Made by a program: the position numbers and the translations under genes
Notes under the pieces: generated by a model
What the model saw: the letters and a program-made list of their open reading frames with translations, nothing else
Databases searched by the model: none
What the model was told of the DNA's origin: nothing
Assembly (NCBI RefSeq): GCF_021129235.1
Contig: NZ_JAJOMA010000031.1
Coordinates: forward strand, 1-64,000
Direction: 5' to 3'
DNA length: 64,000 nt
DNA from: Kineosporia mesophila
Lineage (GTDB): Bacteria; Actinomycetota; Actinomycetes; Actinomycetales; Kineosporiaceae
Shown: one piece after another, positions 51,576 to 60,163 of the stretch
Layout of the letters: the number at the start of each line of letters is the position of its first letter
Position numbering within the stretch: the stretch's first letter is position 1

Positions 51576-52619
51576 GTGACGAAGCGGTGGAAGAAACGCC
51601 CGCCCGACTCGACCTGGGGCGACTGGGGCGAGGACGACGAGCTGGGCCGGATCAACCTCATCACTCCGGAGAAAGTGCTCCAGGGCGTCCAGGAAGTGAA
51701 GGCCGGCAAGGCTTTCGGTCTCAGCATTCCCCTGGACTACCCGGGCGGGTCCGCGCTGAACCAGCGCCGGTACCCCCCGATCACCCACCCCACCGAGGAC
51801 CTGCAGCACAAGCCCGACACGTTCTACAACGTCGTGGCCAAGGAGTCGATCGACCCCTCGTTCGTCGACGTCTGGTCGGACGACCAGGTCACCCTCTGGC
51901 TCCAGTACTCCACCCAGTGGGACGCCCTGGCCCACCAGGGGGCGCTCTTCGACGCCGACGACGACGGCGAGGCGGAACCGGTCTACTACAACGGCTTCCG
52001 GGCCCACGAGGACATCGTCGGCCCCAAGGAGGACGCCAAGGGTGACGGCAGCGGCAGCACCAGTTTCGCCCGTCACCTCGGGCTGGAGCACATGGCGGCG
52101 CACGGAGTGCAGGGCCGGGGTGTGCTGATCGACCTGGAGCACCACGTCGGCAGCGACTGGACCCCGGTGAACTACGCCACCCTGCGCGAGATCATGGCGG
52201 CCGACAAGGTCGTGGTCGAGCCCGGGGACATGGTCGTCCTGCACACCGGGTTCACCCGTCAGGTGATGGCCTGGGAGAAGAACCCGGACCCACAGAAGAT
52301 CATGGCGATGCACCCCTATCTCGACGCCTCGGACCCCGAGATCCTGCAGTGGATCATCGATTCCCAGCTGTCGGCGCTGATTGCGGACAACTACGCCGTC
52401 GAGGGGTTCCAGGCGCCCACGCCCGAGCCGCACACGCTGCTGCCGATCCATCACCTCTGCCTGTTCAAACTCGGTGTGCCGCTGGGTGAACTGTGGTGGA
52501 CCCAGGACCTGGCCGACTGGCTGCGGGCCCATCAACGCAACCGTTTCCTGCTCACGGCGCCGCCGCTGCGCCTGCCCGGCACCCAGGGCAGCCCGCTGAC
52601 CCCGGTCGCCACCGTCTGA
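51576..52619 (+). CDS. cyclase-family (kynurenine formamidase-like) hydrolase
   Basis: A 347-residue protein of the metal-dependent cyclase/formamidase family. GTG 51576 is chosen, with AAGGAGGAG before it. The family metal motif appears as QYSTQWDALAHQG, a variant of H-x-G-T-H-x-D-x-P-x-H, followed by GLEHMAAHGVQGRGVLIDLEHH and GDMVVLHTGFTR. Such enzymes hydrolyse amides or lactones; here a lactone made by the Baeyer-Villiger enzyme is a plausible substrate. Operator site 4 lies before it. The TetR gene follows after a 9-bp repeat array. Confidence 0.85.
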   Translation: MTKRWKKRPPDSTWGDWGEDDELGRINLITPEKVLQGVQEVKAGKAFGLSIPLDYPGGSALNQRRYPPITHPTEDLQHKPDTFYNVVAKESIDPSFVDVWSDDQVTLWLQYSTQWDALAHQGALFDADDDGEAEPVYYNGFRAHEDIVGPKEDAKGDGSGSTSFARHLGLEHMAAHGVQGRGVLIDLEHHVGSDWTPVNYATLREIMAADKVVVEPGDMVVLHTGFTRQVMAWEKNPDPQKIMAMHPYLDASDPEILQWIIDSQLSALIADNYAVEGFQAPTPEPHTLLPIHHLCLFKLGVPLGELWWTQDLADWLRAHQRNRFLLTAPPLRLPGTQGSPLTPVATV

Positions 52620-52667
52620 CTCGCCCGCCCGTGGCCAGGTGTGGTCCCCCGGGGAGGCCGTGCCTGA

Positions 52668-52730
52668 TCACGGGAGTCACGGGAGTCACGGGAGTCACGG
52701 GAGTCACGGGAGTCACGGGAGTCACGGGAG
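52668..52730 (+). repeat. seven tandem copies of a 9-bp unit
   Basis: TCACGGGAG is repeated seven times without error between the cyclase stop and the TetR start. The frames across it code Gly-Val-Thr runs, but the array is outside recognised genes. It is likely a slippage microsatellite. A regulatory role is possible since it lies 131 bases before the TetR start. Confidence 0.95.
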
Positions 52731-52860
52731 GTGCTCCAGCCGTCCCTGCTGACCCGATCGTGTACGGTGACCACCGAAGTTTGCTGGTATCGCTCGACCA
52801 CGCAGGACGCACCCTCCTGACGTCCGGGTGGCGGTGGACCCGGACATCAGGAGAGGTGAC

Positions 52861-53550
52861 ATGCCCGCAGCAGGCGCCGAACGGGGTAAGACCGAGCGCT
52901 ACTACCGCCAGCGCGAGAGAGTCATCGACGTCGCCGTCGAGCTGTTCTCCAAGAACGGTTACGCCAGTACCGGGGTGGCCGACATCGGCGAGGCCGCGGG
53001 CCTGGCCCGCGGTGCCCTCTACTACTACATCGGCTCGAAGGAAGCGCTGCTGGCGGAGATCCACGACCGGGTCATGGATCCGCTGCTCAGCGAGGCCGCG
53101 GCGATCGCCGAGCTGGACGTGAGCTTCGAGGTGCGGCTGCGGCTGCTGTCGGAGTCGCTCCTGTGGCAGATCATCAACCGGCACGATCACGTCTGGGTGT
53201 TCCTGCACGAGTATCACCAGATGCAGGGGGAGTACCGGGAACTGTTCCGGGACAAGCGCTCGAGGTTCGAGCAGCACATCCACGTCACGATCGCCCAGGG
53301 GCGCAAGCAGGGGCTCGTCCACGTCAAGGACATGGAACTGACCACCCTCGCCTTTTTGAACCTGCACAACTACACCTACCAGTGGCTCAGCGGCCGCCGA
53401 CCGCTGAAGGTGGAGGAACTCTCGCAGTTCTACTGCCACATCTTCCTGACCGGCATCACGAACGCCTGGCAGCAGCCGGCCGGGGCCACCAAGGAACTGC
53501 GGCTCGGGCGGACCCGGCTGCAGGCGGTCCGCAAGGCCGCCGGCAGCTGA
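52861..53550 (+). CDS. TetR-family regulator, likely controller of the 48.6-56.4 kb regulon
   Basis: A 229-residue regulator with AGGAGAGG before ATG 52861. The helix-turn-helix region reads RVIDVAVELFSKNGYASTGV and ADIGEAAGLARGALYYYIGSKEALL. The C-terminal domain (LLWQIINRHDHVWVFLHEYHQMQGE) resembles that of KstR2-like and fatty-acid-type TetR proteins that respond to CoA thioesters. It is the only TetR gene within the block bearing seven near-identical operators. I infer it binds them. CGGT-N4-ACCG upstream of itself is a weaker, unproven site. Confidence 0.85.
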   Translation: MPAAGAERGKTERYYRQRERVIDVAVELFSKNGYASTGVADIGEAAGLARGALYYYIGSKEALLAEIHDRVMDPLLSEAAAIAELDVSFEVRLRLLSESLLWQIINRHDHVWVFLHEYHQMQGEYRELFRDKRSRFEQHIHVTIAQGRKQGLVHVKDMELTTLAFLNLHNYTYQWLSGRRPLKVEELSQFYCHIFLTGITNAWQQPAGATKELRLGRTRLQAVRKAAGS

Positions 53551-53564
53551 GGACCGCACCGGCT

Positions 53565-53597
53565 GCGGGAGGACGGGTGCAGGGCCTGTCCTCCCGC
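53565..53597. terminator. bidirectional hairpin between TetR and SDR genes
   Basis: GCGGGAGGAC (53565-53574) and GTCCTCCCGC (53588-53597) form a perfect 10-bp stem with a 13-base loop in the 51-base gap between convergent genes. Confidence 0.75.
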
Positions 53598-53601
53598 CCT
53601 C

Positions 53602-54528
53602 TCACCCGCCGAACTGGTGTTTCAGGAAGGATCCGGACCAGGCCATCAGGCCGTCCGGGACGTAGTAGCCCTTCTCGTCGTTGATCGTCTCCCAGGCGCC
53701 GGCGACGTCCTCGACCGTCGCATCCCCGTCCGTGTGCACATATCCCTCGGTGGCGGCGATGAACAGGCGGGCGAAACGCCCTCCACCCGCGATGTACACC
53801 TCGCCGCTCACCGGGCAGTCCTCGTGGGCGAGGTAGGCCACCATCGGCGCGACGGCCCGGGCGGGCAGGTGCGGCTCGCCCGGTCGGGCCGGGGCGTCGT
53901 CACCGCCGAGCGGGTCGCCGCCGCCCATCCGGGTCATGGCCGCGGGTGCGATCAGGTTGACCTTGATGTTGTGTGGTTCACCGGCGATCCGGGCGCTGCG
54001 GGCCAGGCCGATGGTGCCGGCCTTGGCCGCTGCGTAGGCCTGGTTGTTGTCCAGGCCCAGGAGCCCGGTGGAGGTGGTGTGCACGATCCGCCCGTATCGC
54101 TGGCGCCGGAGGTGCGGCCAGGCGGCGCGAGTCGTGTTGTAGGTGCCGTAGAGGTGTACGGCGATATGCCGTTCCAGGTTTTCCAGAGGCATGTCGGGAA
54201 GCGATCCGTACCGCACGATGCCGGCGTTGTTCACCAGGATGTCGACGCGCCCGAAGGTGTCCAGAGCGGTCCCGACGATGGCTTCGCCCCCTTCCGGGGT
54301 GGACACGTCATGGGTGTCGGCGACTGCCTCGCCACCGGCTGCGACGATCTCGTCGGCCACGACCTGGGCGGGCCCGGTGTCCTGGCCGTCGCCCTCGATG
54401 CTGCCGCCGAGGTCGTTCACGACGACCCGGGCGCCCCGGGCGGCCAGCAGGTGCGCGTAGGCCCGGCCCAGTCCCCGGCCCGCACCGGTGACGACCGCGA
54501 CCCGGTCGTCGAAGCGGAACTCGCTCAT
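53602..54528 (-). CDS. SDR-family oxidoreductase (17-beta-HSD type 4-like)
   Basis: A 308-residue SDR. It begins MSEFRFDDRVAVVTGAGRGLGRAYAHLL, then VVVNDLGGSIEGDGQD, which is the pattern of the dehydrogenase domain of multifunctional peroxisomal-type enzymes and mycobacterial Hsd4A. NNAGIVRYGSL and YAAAKAGTIGLA carry the active site. These act on 3-hydroxyacyl-CoAs or 17-hydroxysteroids. Operator site 5 lies 47 bases upstream. The enoyl-CoA hydratase gene beyond suggests beta-oxidation of a side chain. Confidence 0.88.
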   Translation of the reverse strand: MSEFRFDDRVAVVTGAGRGLGRAYAHLLAARGARVVVNDLGGSIEGDGQDTGPAQVVADEIVAAGGEAVADTHDVSTPEGGEAIVGTALDTFGRVDILVNNAGIVRYGSLPDMPLENLERHIAVHLYGTYNTTRAAWPHLRRQRYGRIVHTTSTGLLGLDNNQAYAAAKAGTIGLARSARIAGEPHNIKVNLIAPAAMTRMGGGDPLGGDDAPARPGEPHLPARAVAPMVAYLAHEDCPVSGEVYIAGGGRFARLFIAATEGYVHTDGDATVEDVAGAWETINDEKGYYVPDGLMAWSGSFLKHQFGG

Positions 54529-54575
54529 CCTTTACTCCTGTCGTACATCATTGTGACTCAGGGTTGGGCACACGT

Positions 54576-54595
54576 TAGACCGATCGGTCAATACA
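54576..54595. promoter_or_regulatory. TetR-type operator, site 5 (SDR)
   Basis: TAGACCGATCGGTCAATACA. Core GACCGATCGGTC is a perfect palindrome. Confidence 0.85.
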
Positions 54596-54616
54596 ATCAA
54601 TACGTCCGACGGTGGT

Positions 54617-55411
54617 TCAGTCATGGCCGAAAGCGGCCTGGCCAGGTCCGTTACGGAGGAAACTGGACAGTCCCTCCTGACCGTCCCGGCTGCTGAAACA
54701 CCACTCGATCGCCTCGGCCTCCAGAGCCAGGCCGTCCTCGATCGGAAGGTCCAGCCCGGCCTGCACAGCCCGTTTGGCGTGGCGAAGGGAGAGGGGGCCC
54801 CGGGCGAACGTCAGCGCCAGGTCGAGGGCGGTCTCGAACGGGTCGGGGGCTATCCGGTCGACCAGGCCCATCTGCAAGGCCTCCTGCGCCTCCACGTGGC
54901 GTCCGGACAGGATCAGATCCTTGGCCCGGGTCAGGCCGACCACCTGGGGCAGGCGCTGGGTGCCCCCGGACCCGGGCATGATGCCCAGGGTCACCTCCGG
55001 AAGCCCGAGAACCGCATCCGGCCCGCCGATCCGGAAGTCGGCGGCCAGGGCCAGTTCGAAGCCGCCGCCGAGGGCGTACCCGCTGATGGCCGCGACGCAG
55101 ATCTGCGGCGCCGTGGCAATCAGGTGGAAGGCTCTCTGCAGGATCCGGTTGCGTCGGCCGAACTGATCGGGGGTGAGTCCGATCATCTGCTGGATGTCCG
55201 CACCGGCCGCGAAATGATGCTTCCCGCCGGTGATCACGACGGCCCGGTACCGATCGTCGGCGTGCAGGGCGAGACCGGCCTCGAGCAGTGCGTCCCACAT
55301 TCCCTGGTCCAGGGCGTTGACCGGTGGGCGGCTCAGGCTGAGCACCGCAAGTCGTTCGCTCGCGGGATGGGGTTCGAGGAGAACAGTTCCTGGTTCGGGC
55401 GTTTTCGTCAC
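54617..55411 (-). CDS. enoyl-CoA hydratase/isomerase-family protein
   Basis: A 264-residue crotonase-fold protein. The CoA-binding and oxyanion segment is HHFAAGADIQQM, and CVAAISGYALGGGFELALAADFRIG carries the first Gly-rich oxyanion strand. The Glu in GLPEVTLGIMPGSGGTQRLP corresponds to one catalytic Glu of enoyl-CoA hydratase. Such enzymes hydrate trans-2-enoyl-CoAs. Operator site 6 stands between it and the divergent SDR gene. Together with the HSD4-like SDR and the acyl-CoA dehydrogenase it makes a near-complete beta-oxidation set. Confidence 0.92.
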   Translation of the reverse strand: MTKTPEPGTVLLEPHPASERLAVLSLSRPPVNALDQGMWDALLEAGLALHADDRYRAVVITGGKHHFAAGADIQQMIGLTPDQFGRRNRILQRAFHLIATAPQICVAAISGYALGGGFELALAADFRIGGPDAVLGLPEVTLGIMPGSGGTQRLPQVVGLTRAKDLILSGRHVEAQEALQMGLVDRIAPDPFETALDLALTFARGPLSLRHAKRAVQAGLDLPIEDGLALEAEAIEWCFSSRDGQEGLSSFLRNGPGQAAFGHD

Positions 55412-55454
55412 AGCAGGACCTCCGTTTCTGCCACGGCAGCTGGCAGGATGTTAA

Positions 55455-55474
55455 TGTACCGACCGGTCGAAAAG
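55455..55474. promoter_or_regulatory. TetR-type operator, site 6 (divergent hydratase/SDR)
   Basis: TGTACCGACCGGTCGAAAAG. It could serve both directions, as it lies 44 bases from each start. Confidence 0.85.
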
Positions 55475-55517
55475 CTGACCATCGCCCGCGGCTCGCTGCC
55501 TGTACTGATGGAGAGTG

Positions 55518-56276
55518 ATGCGCATGAACGGCCGCTACGGCGATCTTGCCGGCCGCCGGGTCGTGATCACCGGCGCCGGACGCGGTCTGGGGCGCATCCT
55601 GGCCTCGGCGTTCGACGAGAACGGGGCCCGGCTGGGGCTGGTGGCCCGTTCCGCCGGGGCCCTGCAGGACGTGGCCGACGGCCTGTCCGGGGAGGCCCTG
55701 GTGCTCCCGGGCGATGTGCGTGACGCCGAGTTCAACGAGGCCGTGGCCAAGGCGATGGTGGACCGGTTCGGTGGCGTCGACGTGTGGATCTGCAACGCCG
55801 CTGTCTCGCCGGAGGTCTCGCCTGTCGTGGAGATGGAACCGGAGTCCTGGCGCCAGATCGTCGACGTGAATCTGACCGGGGCCTTCCTCGGTGCCCGGGC
55901 CGGGGCGGCGGTGATGGGGACCGGCGGCCGGATCATCGTCACCGGATCGGTGCTCGGGTCCCGGCCCCGCGCGGGCCTGTCGGCCTACGCCGCATCCAAG
56001 AGTGGGATCGAGGCCCTGGTCAAGGCTTTGGCACAGGAGGTGGGACCTCGCGCAATCACGGCCAATGCGGTGGCCCTGGGCTGGTTCGACACAGGTCTGG
56101 GGGCGCACTGGCATCGTGACGCCGAGCTCGAGGGCGACATCGTCCGGCACACCGCCCTGGGCCGGTGGGGGCACTCGGGCGACCTGGCCGGGGCCTTCCT
56201 GTTCCTGGCCTCCGAGGCGTCGGCCTACGTCACCGGAACCACGCTCACCGTCGACGGCGGCTACTCGCTGATGTGA
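55518..56276 (+). CDS. SDR-family oxidoreductase
   Basis: A 252-residue SDR. GGAG is six bases before ATG 55518. It has RVVITGAGRGLGRILASAF, ICNAAVSPEVSPVVEM in the NNAG position (here CNAA) and YAASKSGIEALVKAL with the catalytic pair. TGTTLTVDGGYSLM ends the protein. The changed NNAG segment is tolerated in some SDRs. Substrate unknown. It is the first gene after operator site 6 on the plus strand. Confidence 0.88.
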   Translation: MRMNGRYGDLAGRRVVITGAGRGLGRILASAFDENGARLGLVARSAGALQDVADGLSGEALVLPGDVRDAEFNEAVAKAMVDRFGGVDVWICNAAVSPEVSPVVEMEPESWRQIVDVNLTGAFLGARAGAAVMGTGGRIIVTGSVLGSRPRAGLSAYAASKSGIEALVKALAQEVGPRAITANAVALGWFDTGLGAHWHRDAELEGDIVRHTALGRWGHSGDLAGAFLFLASEASAYVTGTTLTVDGGYSLM

Positions 56277-56318
56277 TCCCGCCGGGGTATTGCGGTTCCA
56301 TCCATCAGCCGACACAGT

Positions 56319-56338
56319 TGTACCGATCGGTCGAAATA
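56319..56338. promoter_or_regulatory. TetR-type operator, site 7 (ADH operon)
   Basis: TGTACCGATCGGTCGAAATA. It lies 28 bases before ATG 56366 and probably controls the six genes up to 62.8 kb. Confidence 0.85.
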
Positions 56339-56365
56339 ATTGCGCAAGGGAGCGTGAGGACCGCG

Positions 56366-57418
56366 ATGAGGGCTCTGCGCTGGCACGCCGCCCGCGACGT
56401 GCGACTCGAGGAGATCGACCGCCCGGTGCTGCTGCCGGGAACGGCGATCGTCGAGGTGTCCCACGTCGGGCTGTGCGGGACCGACGTCCACGAGTACGCT
56501 CACGGCCCGGTCATGATCAGGTCCGGGCCGCATCCATTGGGCGGTCAGGCCCCGCCGGTCACACTGGGGCACGAGTTCAGCGGGCGGATCGCCGAGATCG
56601 ACATCGGCGAGAAGAACCTCGCGGTCGGTACGCGCGTCGTCACCGACCCGTGCCTGCGCTGCAACAACTGCCGGTGGTGCCTGCGGGGCGACTACCACGT
56701 GTGCGCCAAGGGCGGATCTCTCGGTCTGGCCGCGGACGGCGGGCTGGCCCGCTACGTGCGGGTCCCACTGATCCAGCTGCACGTCGTGCCGGACGGTGTC
56801 CCGGACCAGCACGCGGCCCTGGCCGAACCACTCGCGGTCGGCCTGCACGCCGCGGGGCGGGCCGGAGTCGAGCCCGGCGACAATGTTCTCGTCCTGGGAG
56901 CGGGCCCGATCGGCCTCGCCGCGCTCATCGGAGCACGGCTGCGCGGCGCCGGGCAGGTGTTCGTCAGCGAACCCCATCCCGCGCGGGCGAAAGTCGCTCT
57001 GGGACTGGGGGCCACCGGCGTCCTCGATCCGACCGGGACCGACGTGCGGCGTGAGTTGTTCGCCGCGACCGGCCGGATCGGGCCGGACACGGTCATCGAC
57101 GGCACCGGGCGCCCGGAGGCGATCGAGCTGGGACTGCGCAGTCTTCGCCGGGGCGGCACGCTCGCGATCGCGGGCATCTCTCCCGCCGAACTCCGCCTCG
57201 ATCTGCGACAGCTCGTGCTGTTCGAGCGGACCGTCACCGGATCACTCGGCTACAACTTCGACATCCCCCGGGTGCTGGCCCTGATGGCCGCCGGGCAGAT
57301 CGACCCCTCGCCACTGATCAGCGACACCCGTCCCCTGTCGGCGGGCGTGCAGACGCTCGAAGAACTCGCTGAGCCCAACCAGCACATCAAGGTGCTGATC
57401 ACCCCGCAGGAGCTGTGA
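56366..57418 (+). CDS. zinc-dependent alcohol dehydrogenase (2,3-butanediol/sorbitol DH-like)
   Basis: A 350-residue medium-chain dehydrogenase. The catalytic zinc site uses Cys37 in GLCGTD and His69-Glu70 in LGHEF. The structural zinc cluster is Cys99, Cys102, Cys105 and Cys113 in LRCNNCRWCLRGDYHVC. GAGPIGLAALIGARLRG is the NAD-binding turn. GTGAGGA precedes ATG 56366. Its TGA overlaps the ATG of the acyl-CoA dehydrogenase gene. The enzyme would oxidise a secondary alcohol. The start of this operon with an alcohol oxidation suggests side-chain or polyol-like substrates. Confidence 0.92.
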   Translation: MRALRWHAARDVRLEEIDRPVLLPGTAIVEVSHVGLCGTDVHEYAHGPVMIRSGPHPLGGQAPPVTLGHEFSGRIAEIDIGEKNLAVGTRVVTDPCLRCNNCRWCLRGDYHVCAKGGSLGLAADGGLARYVRVPLIQLHVVPDGVPDQHAALAEPLAVGLHAAGRAGVEPGDNVLVLGAGPIGLAALIGARLRGAGQVFVSEPHPARAKVALGLGATGVLDPTGTDVRRELFAATGRIGPDTVIDGTGRPEAIELGLRSLRRGGTLAIAGISPAELRLDLRQLVLFERTVTGSLGYNFDIPRVLALMAAGQIDPSPLISDTRPLSAGVQTLEELAEPNQHIKVLITPQEL

Positions 57419-58578
57419 TGGACTTCTCGCTCGACCCCGAGATCGTCTCCCTGAAGAAGATGGTGCGGGACTTCGCCGACCGGGAGATCGCCCCGCACGC
57501 CGCCGGCTGGTCCGAGCGGCACGAGTTCCCGGTCGAGGTATTCCACCAGCTCGGCCGGCTCGGGCTGATGGGAATGCTGCTACCCGAGCGCTGGGGCGGC
57601 GCCGAGGCCGGGCACGTGGCCTACGTGGCGGTGATGGAGGAACTGGGCCGGGCCGACCAGTCGGTGGCGGCCGCCTGGAACGCCCACTCCACCATCGCTT
57701 CTCTGCCGCTGGCGTTGTTCGGGACCGACGAGCAGAAGGAACGGTGGCTGCGGCCTCTGGCCGAGGGCCAGAAGCTGGCGGCCTTCGGTCTCACCGAACC
57801 GGACGCCGGCTCCGATGCCGCCGGCATCATCACCCGGGCGCGCAGGGCGGACGGCGGCTGGATCCTGAACGGGGCCAAGCTGTTCATCAGCAACGCCGGC
57901 ACCGCGATGACGCTCGGCGTGACCGTCCTGGCCCAGACGGGCGTGTCCGAGGCCGGGCGCAAGGAGTTCGGCGCCTTCTTCGTGCCGACGGGCACTGCTG
58001 GGTACGGACTGGGGGAGCCGCTGAAGAAACTCGGCTGGGGGGCGCTCGACACCCGCGAACTCTCCTTCACCGACTGCTTCGTCGGCGACGACCACGTGAT
58101 CGGTGACCCCCGGGCCGGGCTGACCCACTTTCTGTCGGCCCTGGATCCCGGCCGGATCAGCGTGGCCGCCCTGTCTCTCTCCCTGGCCCAGGCGGCGCTG
58201 GAGATGGGCCTGGAGTATTCCAAGGAACGGCACCAGTTCGGCCGCCCGATCAGCTCCTTTCAGGCGATCGGGCACAAGCTCGCCGACATGGCCACCGAGG
58301 TGGAGGCCGCCCGCTGGCTGGTCTACCGGGCCGCCTGGCTGGCCGACGAGGGCCTGCCGCATCGCAAGGAGGCGGCCATGGCCAAACTCTACGCCTCGGA
58401 GGTGGCCAACCGGGTGGCCAGCGCCAGCGTCCAGATCCACGGCGGGTACGGCTGGATGCGGGAGTCCCGGATCGCCCGGTTCTACTCCGACGCCAAGATT
58501 CTCGAGATCGGCGAGGGCACCAGCGAGATCCAGCGCAACATCATTTCCCGCCTGATCCTCGACGCCCCGACCCGCTGA
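57418..58578 (+). CDS. acyl-CoA dehydrogenase
   Basis: A 386-residue flavoenzyme. It has the standard EPDAGSDAAGIITRARRADGG-like middle, the C-terminal QIHGGYGWMRESRIARFYSDAKILEIGEGTSEIQ and the expected catalytic Glu region (ILEIGEGTSE). ATG 57418 overlaps the TGA of the preceding gene. It oxidises an acyl-CoA to the trans-2-enoyl-CoA, feeding the enoyl-CoA hydratase at 54.6 kb. Chain specificity cannot be read. Confidence 0.9.
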   Translation: MDFSLDPEIVSLKKMVRDFADREIAPHAAGWSERHEFPVEVFHQLGRLGLMGMLLPERWGGAEAGHVAYVAVMEELGRADQSVAAAWNAHSTIASLPLALFGTDEQKERWLRPLAEGQKLAAFGLTEPDAGSDAAGIITRARRADGGWILNGAKLFISNAGTAMTLGVTVLAQTGVSEAGRKEFGAFFVPTGTAGYGLGEPLKKLGWGALDTRELSFTDCFVGDDHVIGDPRAGLTHFLSALDPGRISVAALSLSLAQAALEMGLEYSKERHQFGRPISSFQAIGHKLADMATEVEAARWLVYRAAWLADEGLPHRKEAAMAKLYASEVANRVASASVQIHGGYGWMRESRIARFYSDAKILEIGEGTSEIQRNIISRLILDAPTR

Positions 58579-58615
58579 CCCGCTGCTCACCCGGCCATCC
58601 GACGAAGGACCAGCT

Positions 58616-60163
58616 GTGGAGAATTTCGCGTCCACCCTCGACCACCACGCCGACCGCCGGCCCGACAAGGTGGTGCTCACCCACGGTGCGACCACCCGCA
58701 CGAACACTGAGCTCCTGGCCCGCGTGAACGCCCTGGCAGCAGCCCTGCGCGGCGCCGGCGTGGGGCGCGGCGACGTCGTGGCCCTGCTGCTCGCCAACGG
58801 CGTCGAGTTCCTCGAGACGCTCTATGCCGTCAACCGTCTGGGTGCCGCCTTCCTGCCGCTGAACGTGCGCCTGGCCCCGGCCGAGTGGGAGTACATCCTG
58901 GGCAACAGCGAGGCGGTGGCCTTGATCGCCGGTGCCGAGTATGTGCCCCTGGCCCCGGACCTCCCGGCGATCCGCACCCGGATTGTGGTGGGTGAGCCGG
59001 CCCCGCCCGGGTGGGAGCCCTACGAGCAGGTGCTCGGTGCCCACCACGGACGCGAGGTTCCGGTCGAGGACGTCCCCGGGTCGGCTCTGCAGCGGCTGAT
59101 GTACACGTCGGGCACGACGTCACGTCCCAAGGGCGTATGCATCACTCACGCCAACCTGCTCGCCAAGAACCTCGGTCTGATCATCGAGTTCGGGCTCACG
59201 CACCAGGACGTGACCGCGGTGGCCGGCCCGCTCTACCACGTCGGTGCCCTGGACATGGGCGGCCTGACCACCCTGCACGTGGGCGGGAGCCTGTTGCTGC
59301 AGAAGAGGTTCGACGCCCCGGGGCTGATCTGCCTGATCCAGCGGCACCGGGCCACGACCGTGTGGCTGGCCCCGGCCATGGTCAACGCGCTGCTCCAGGA
59401 TGCGTCGCTCGCCGGGGCCGACCTGAGTTCGCTGCGGGTGATCATGTCCGGCGGGGAGAAGATGCCCGAGGCCCGTCTCAAACAGATCCTCGACATCCTG
59501 CCCGGGGTCTGGTTCGCCGACGCCTACGGGCTCACCGAGACCGTCTCCAGCGACACCTTCCTGCCCCGCGAGTACATGCACGCCAAGCTCGGATCGGTCG
59601 GCAAACCCCTGGCCCAGCACCGGGTACGGGTTGCCGACGACCGCGGCGACGAACTGCCGCCGGGTTCGGTGGGGGAGATCCTGGTGCGTGGCCCGAAGGT
59701 CTTCTCCAGGTACTGGCGGGACCCGGCGGCCACGGAGAACGCTTTCGTCGGCGGCTGGTTCCGCACCGGGGACATCGGCCGGCTCGACGAGGACGGGTTC
59801 CTCTACATCGAGGACCGCAAGAAGGACATGATCGTCTCGGGTGGGGAGAACATCGCCACACCGGAGGTCGAGCGGGTGCTGTACGAGCACCCGGACATCG
59901 TCGAGGTCGCCGTCGTCGGGCACCCGGACGAGCGCTGGGGAGAGGTACCGCACGCCTTCGTCGCCCTGCGCCCCGGAGCTGTGCTGACCCCCGCCGACGT
60001 CACGGCGTTCTGCACCGGCCGGCTGGCCCGGTTCAAGATCCCGGCCTACGTCACGATCGTCGAGGCGCTCCCACGCACCGCCTCGGGCAAGGTCGTGAAG
60101 AGGGAGTTGCGCTCGATGCCACAGACCGGAACCGACCCGGGGAACGGGGAGACGCGCGCATGA
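58616..60163 (+). CDS. acyl-CoA ligase (ANL superfamily)
   Basis: A 515-residue adenylate-forming enzyme. The start is GTG 58616 after GAAGGACC. The P-loop reads YTSGTTSRPKGVCITHANL, the AMP motif is DAYGLTETVSSD, and the C-terminal catalytic Lys is in PRTASGKVVKREL. Such enzymes activate carboxylic acids to CoA thioesters; FadD-like steroid-acid ligases belong here. The stop overlaps the next ATG (ATGA). It lies between the acyl-CoA dehydrogenase and the E1 gene, so it may activate the acid that the operon degrades. Confidence 0.92.
   Translation: MENFASTLDHHADRRPDKVVLTHGATTRTNTELLARVNALAAALRGAGVGRGDVVALLLANGVEFLETLYAVNRLGAAFLPLNVRLAPAEWEYILGNSEAVALIAGAEYVPLAPDLPAIRTRIVVGEPAPPGWEPYEQVLGAHHGREVPVEDVPGSALQRLMYTSGTTSRPKGVCITHANLLAKNLGLIIEFGLTHQDVTAVAGPLYHVGALDMGGLTTLHVGGSLLLQKRFDAPGLICLIQRHRATTVWLAPAMVNALLQDASLAGADLSSLRVIMSGGEKMPEARLKQILDILPGVWFADAYGLTETVSSDTFLPREYMHAKLGSVGKPLAQHRVRVADDRGDELPPGSVGEILVRGPKVFSRYWRDPAATENAFVGGWFRTGDIGRLDEDGFLYIEDRKKDMIVSGGENIATPEVERVLYEHPDIVEVAVVGHPDERWGEVPHAFVALRPGAVLTPADVTAFCTGRLARFKIPAYVTIVEALPRTASGKVVKRELRSMPQTGTDPGNGETRA

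Noticed and set aside
52668-52730. CRISPR array
   Set aside because: The 9-bp units are directly adjacent with no spacers, and no cas genes are present.
52765-52785. An eighth TetR operator upstream of the TetR gene
   Set aside because: Only CGGT-N4-ACCG is shared with the consensus; the core GACCG-N2-CGGTC is absent.
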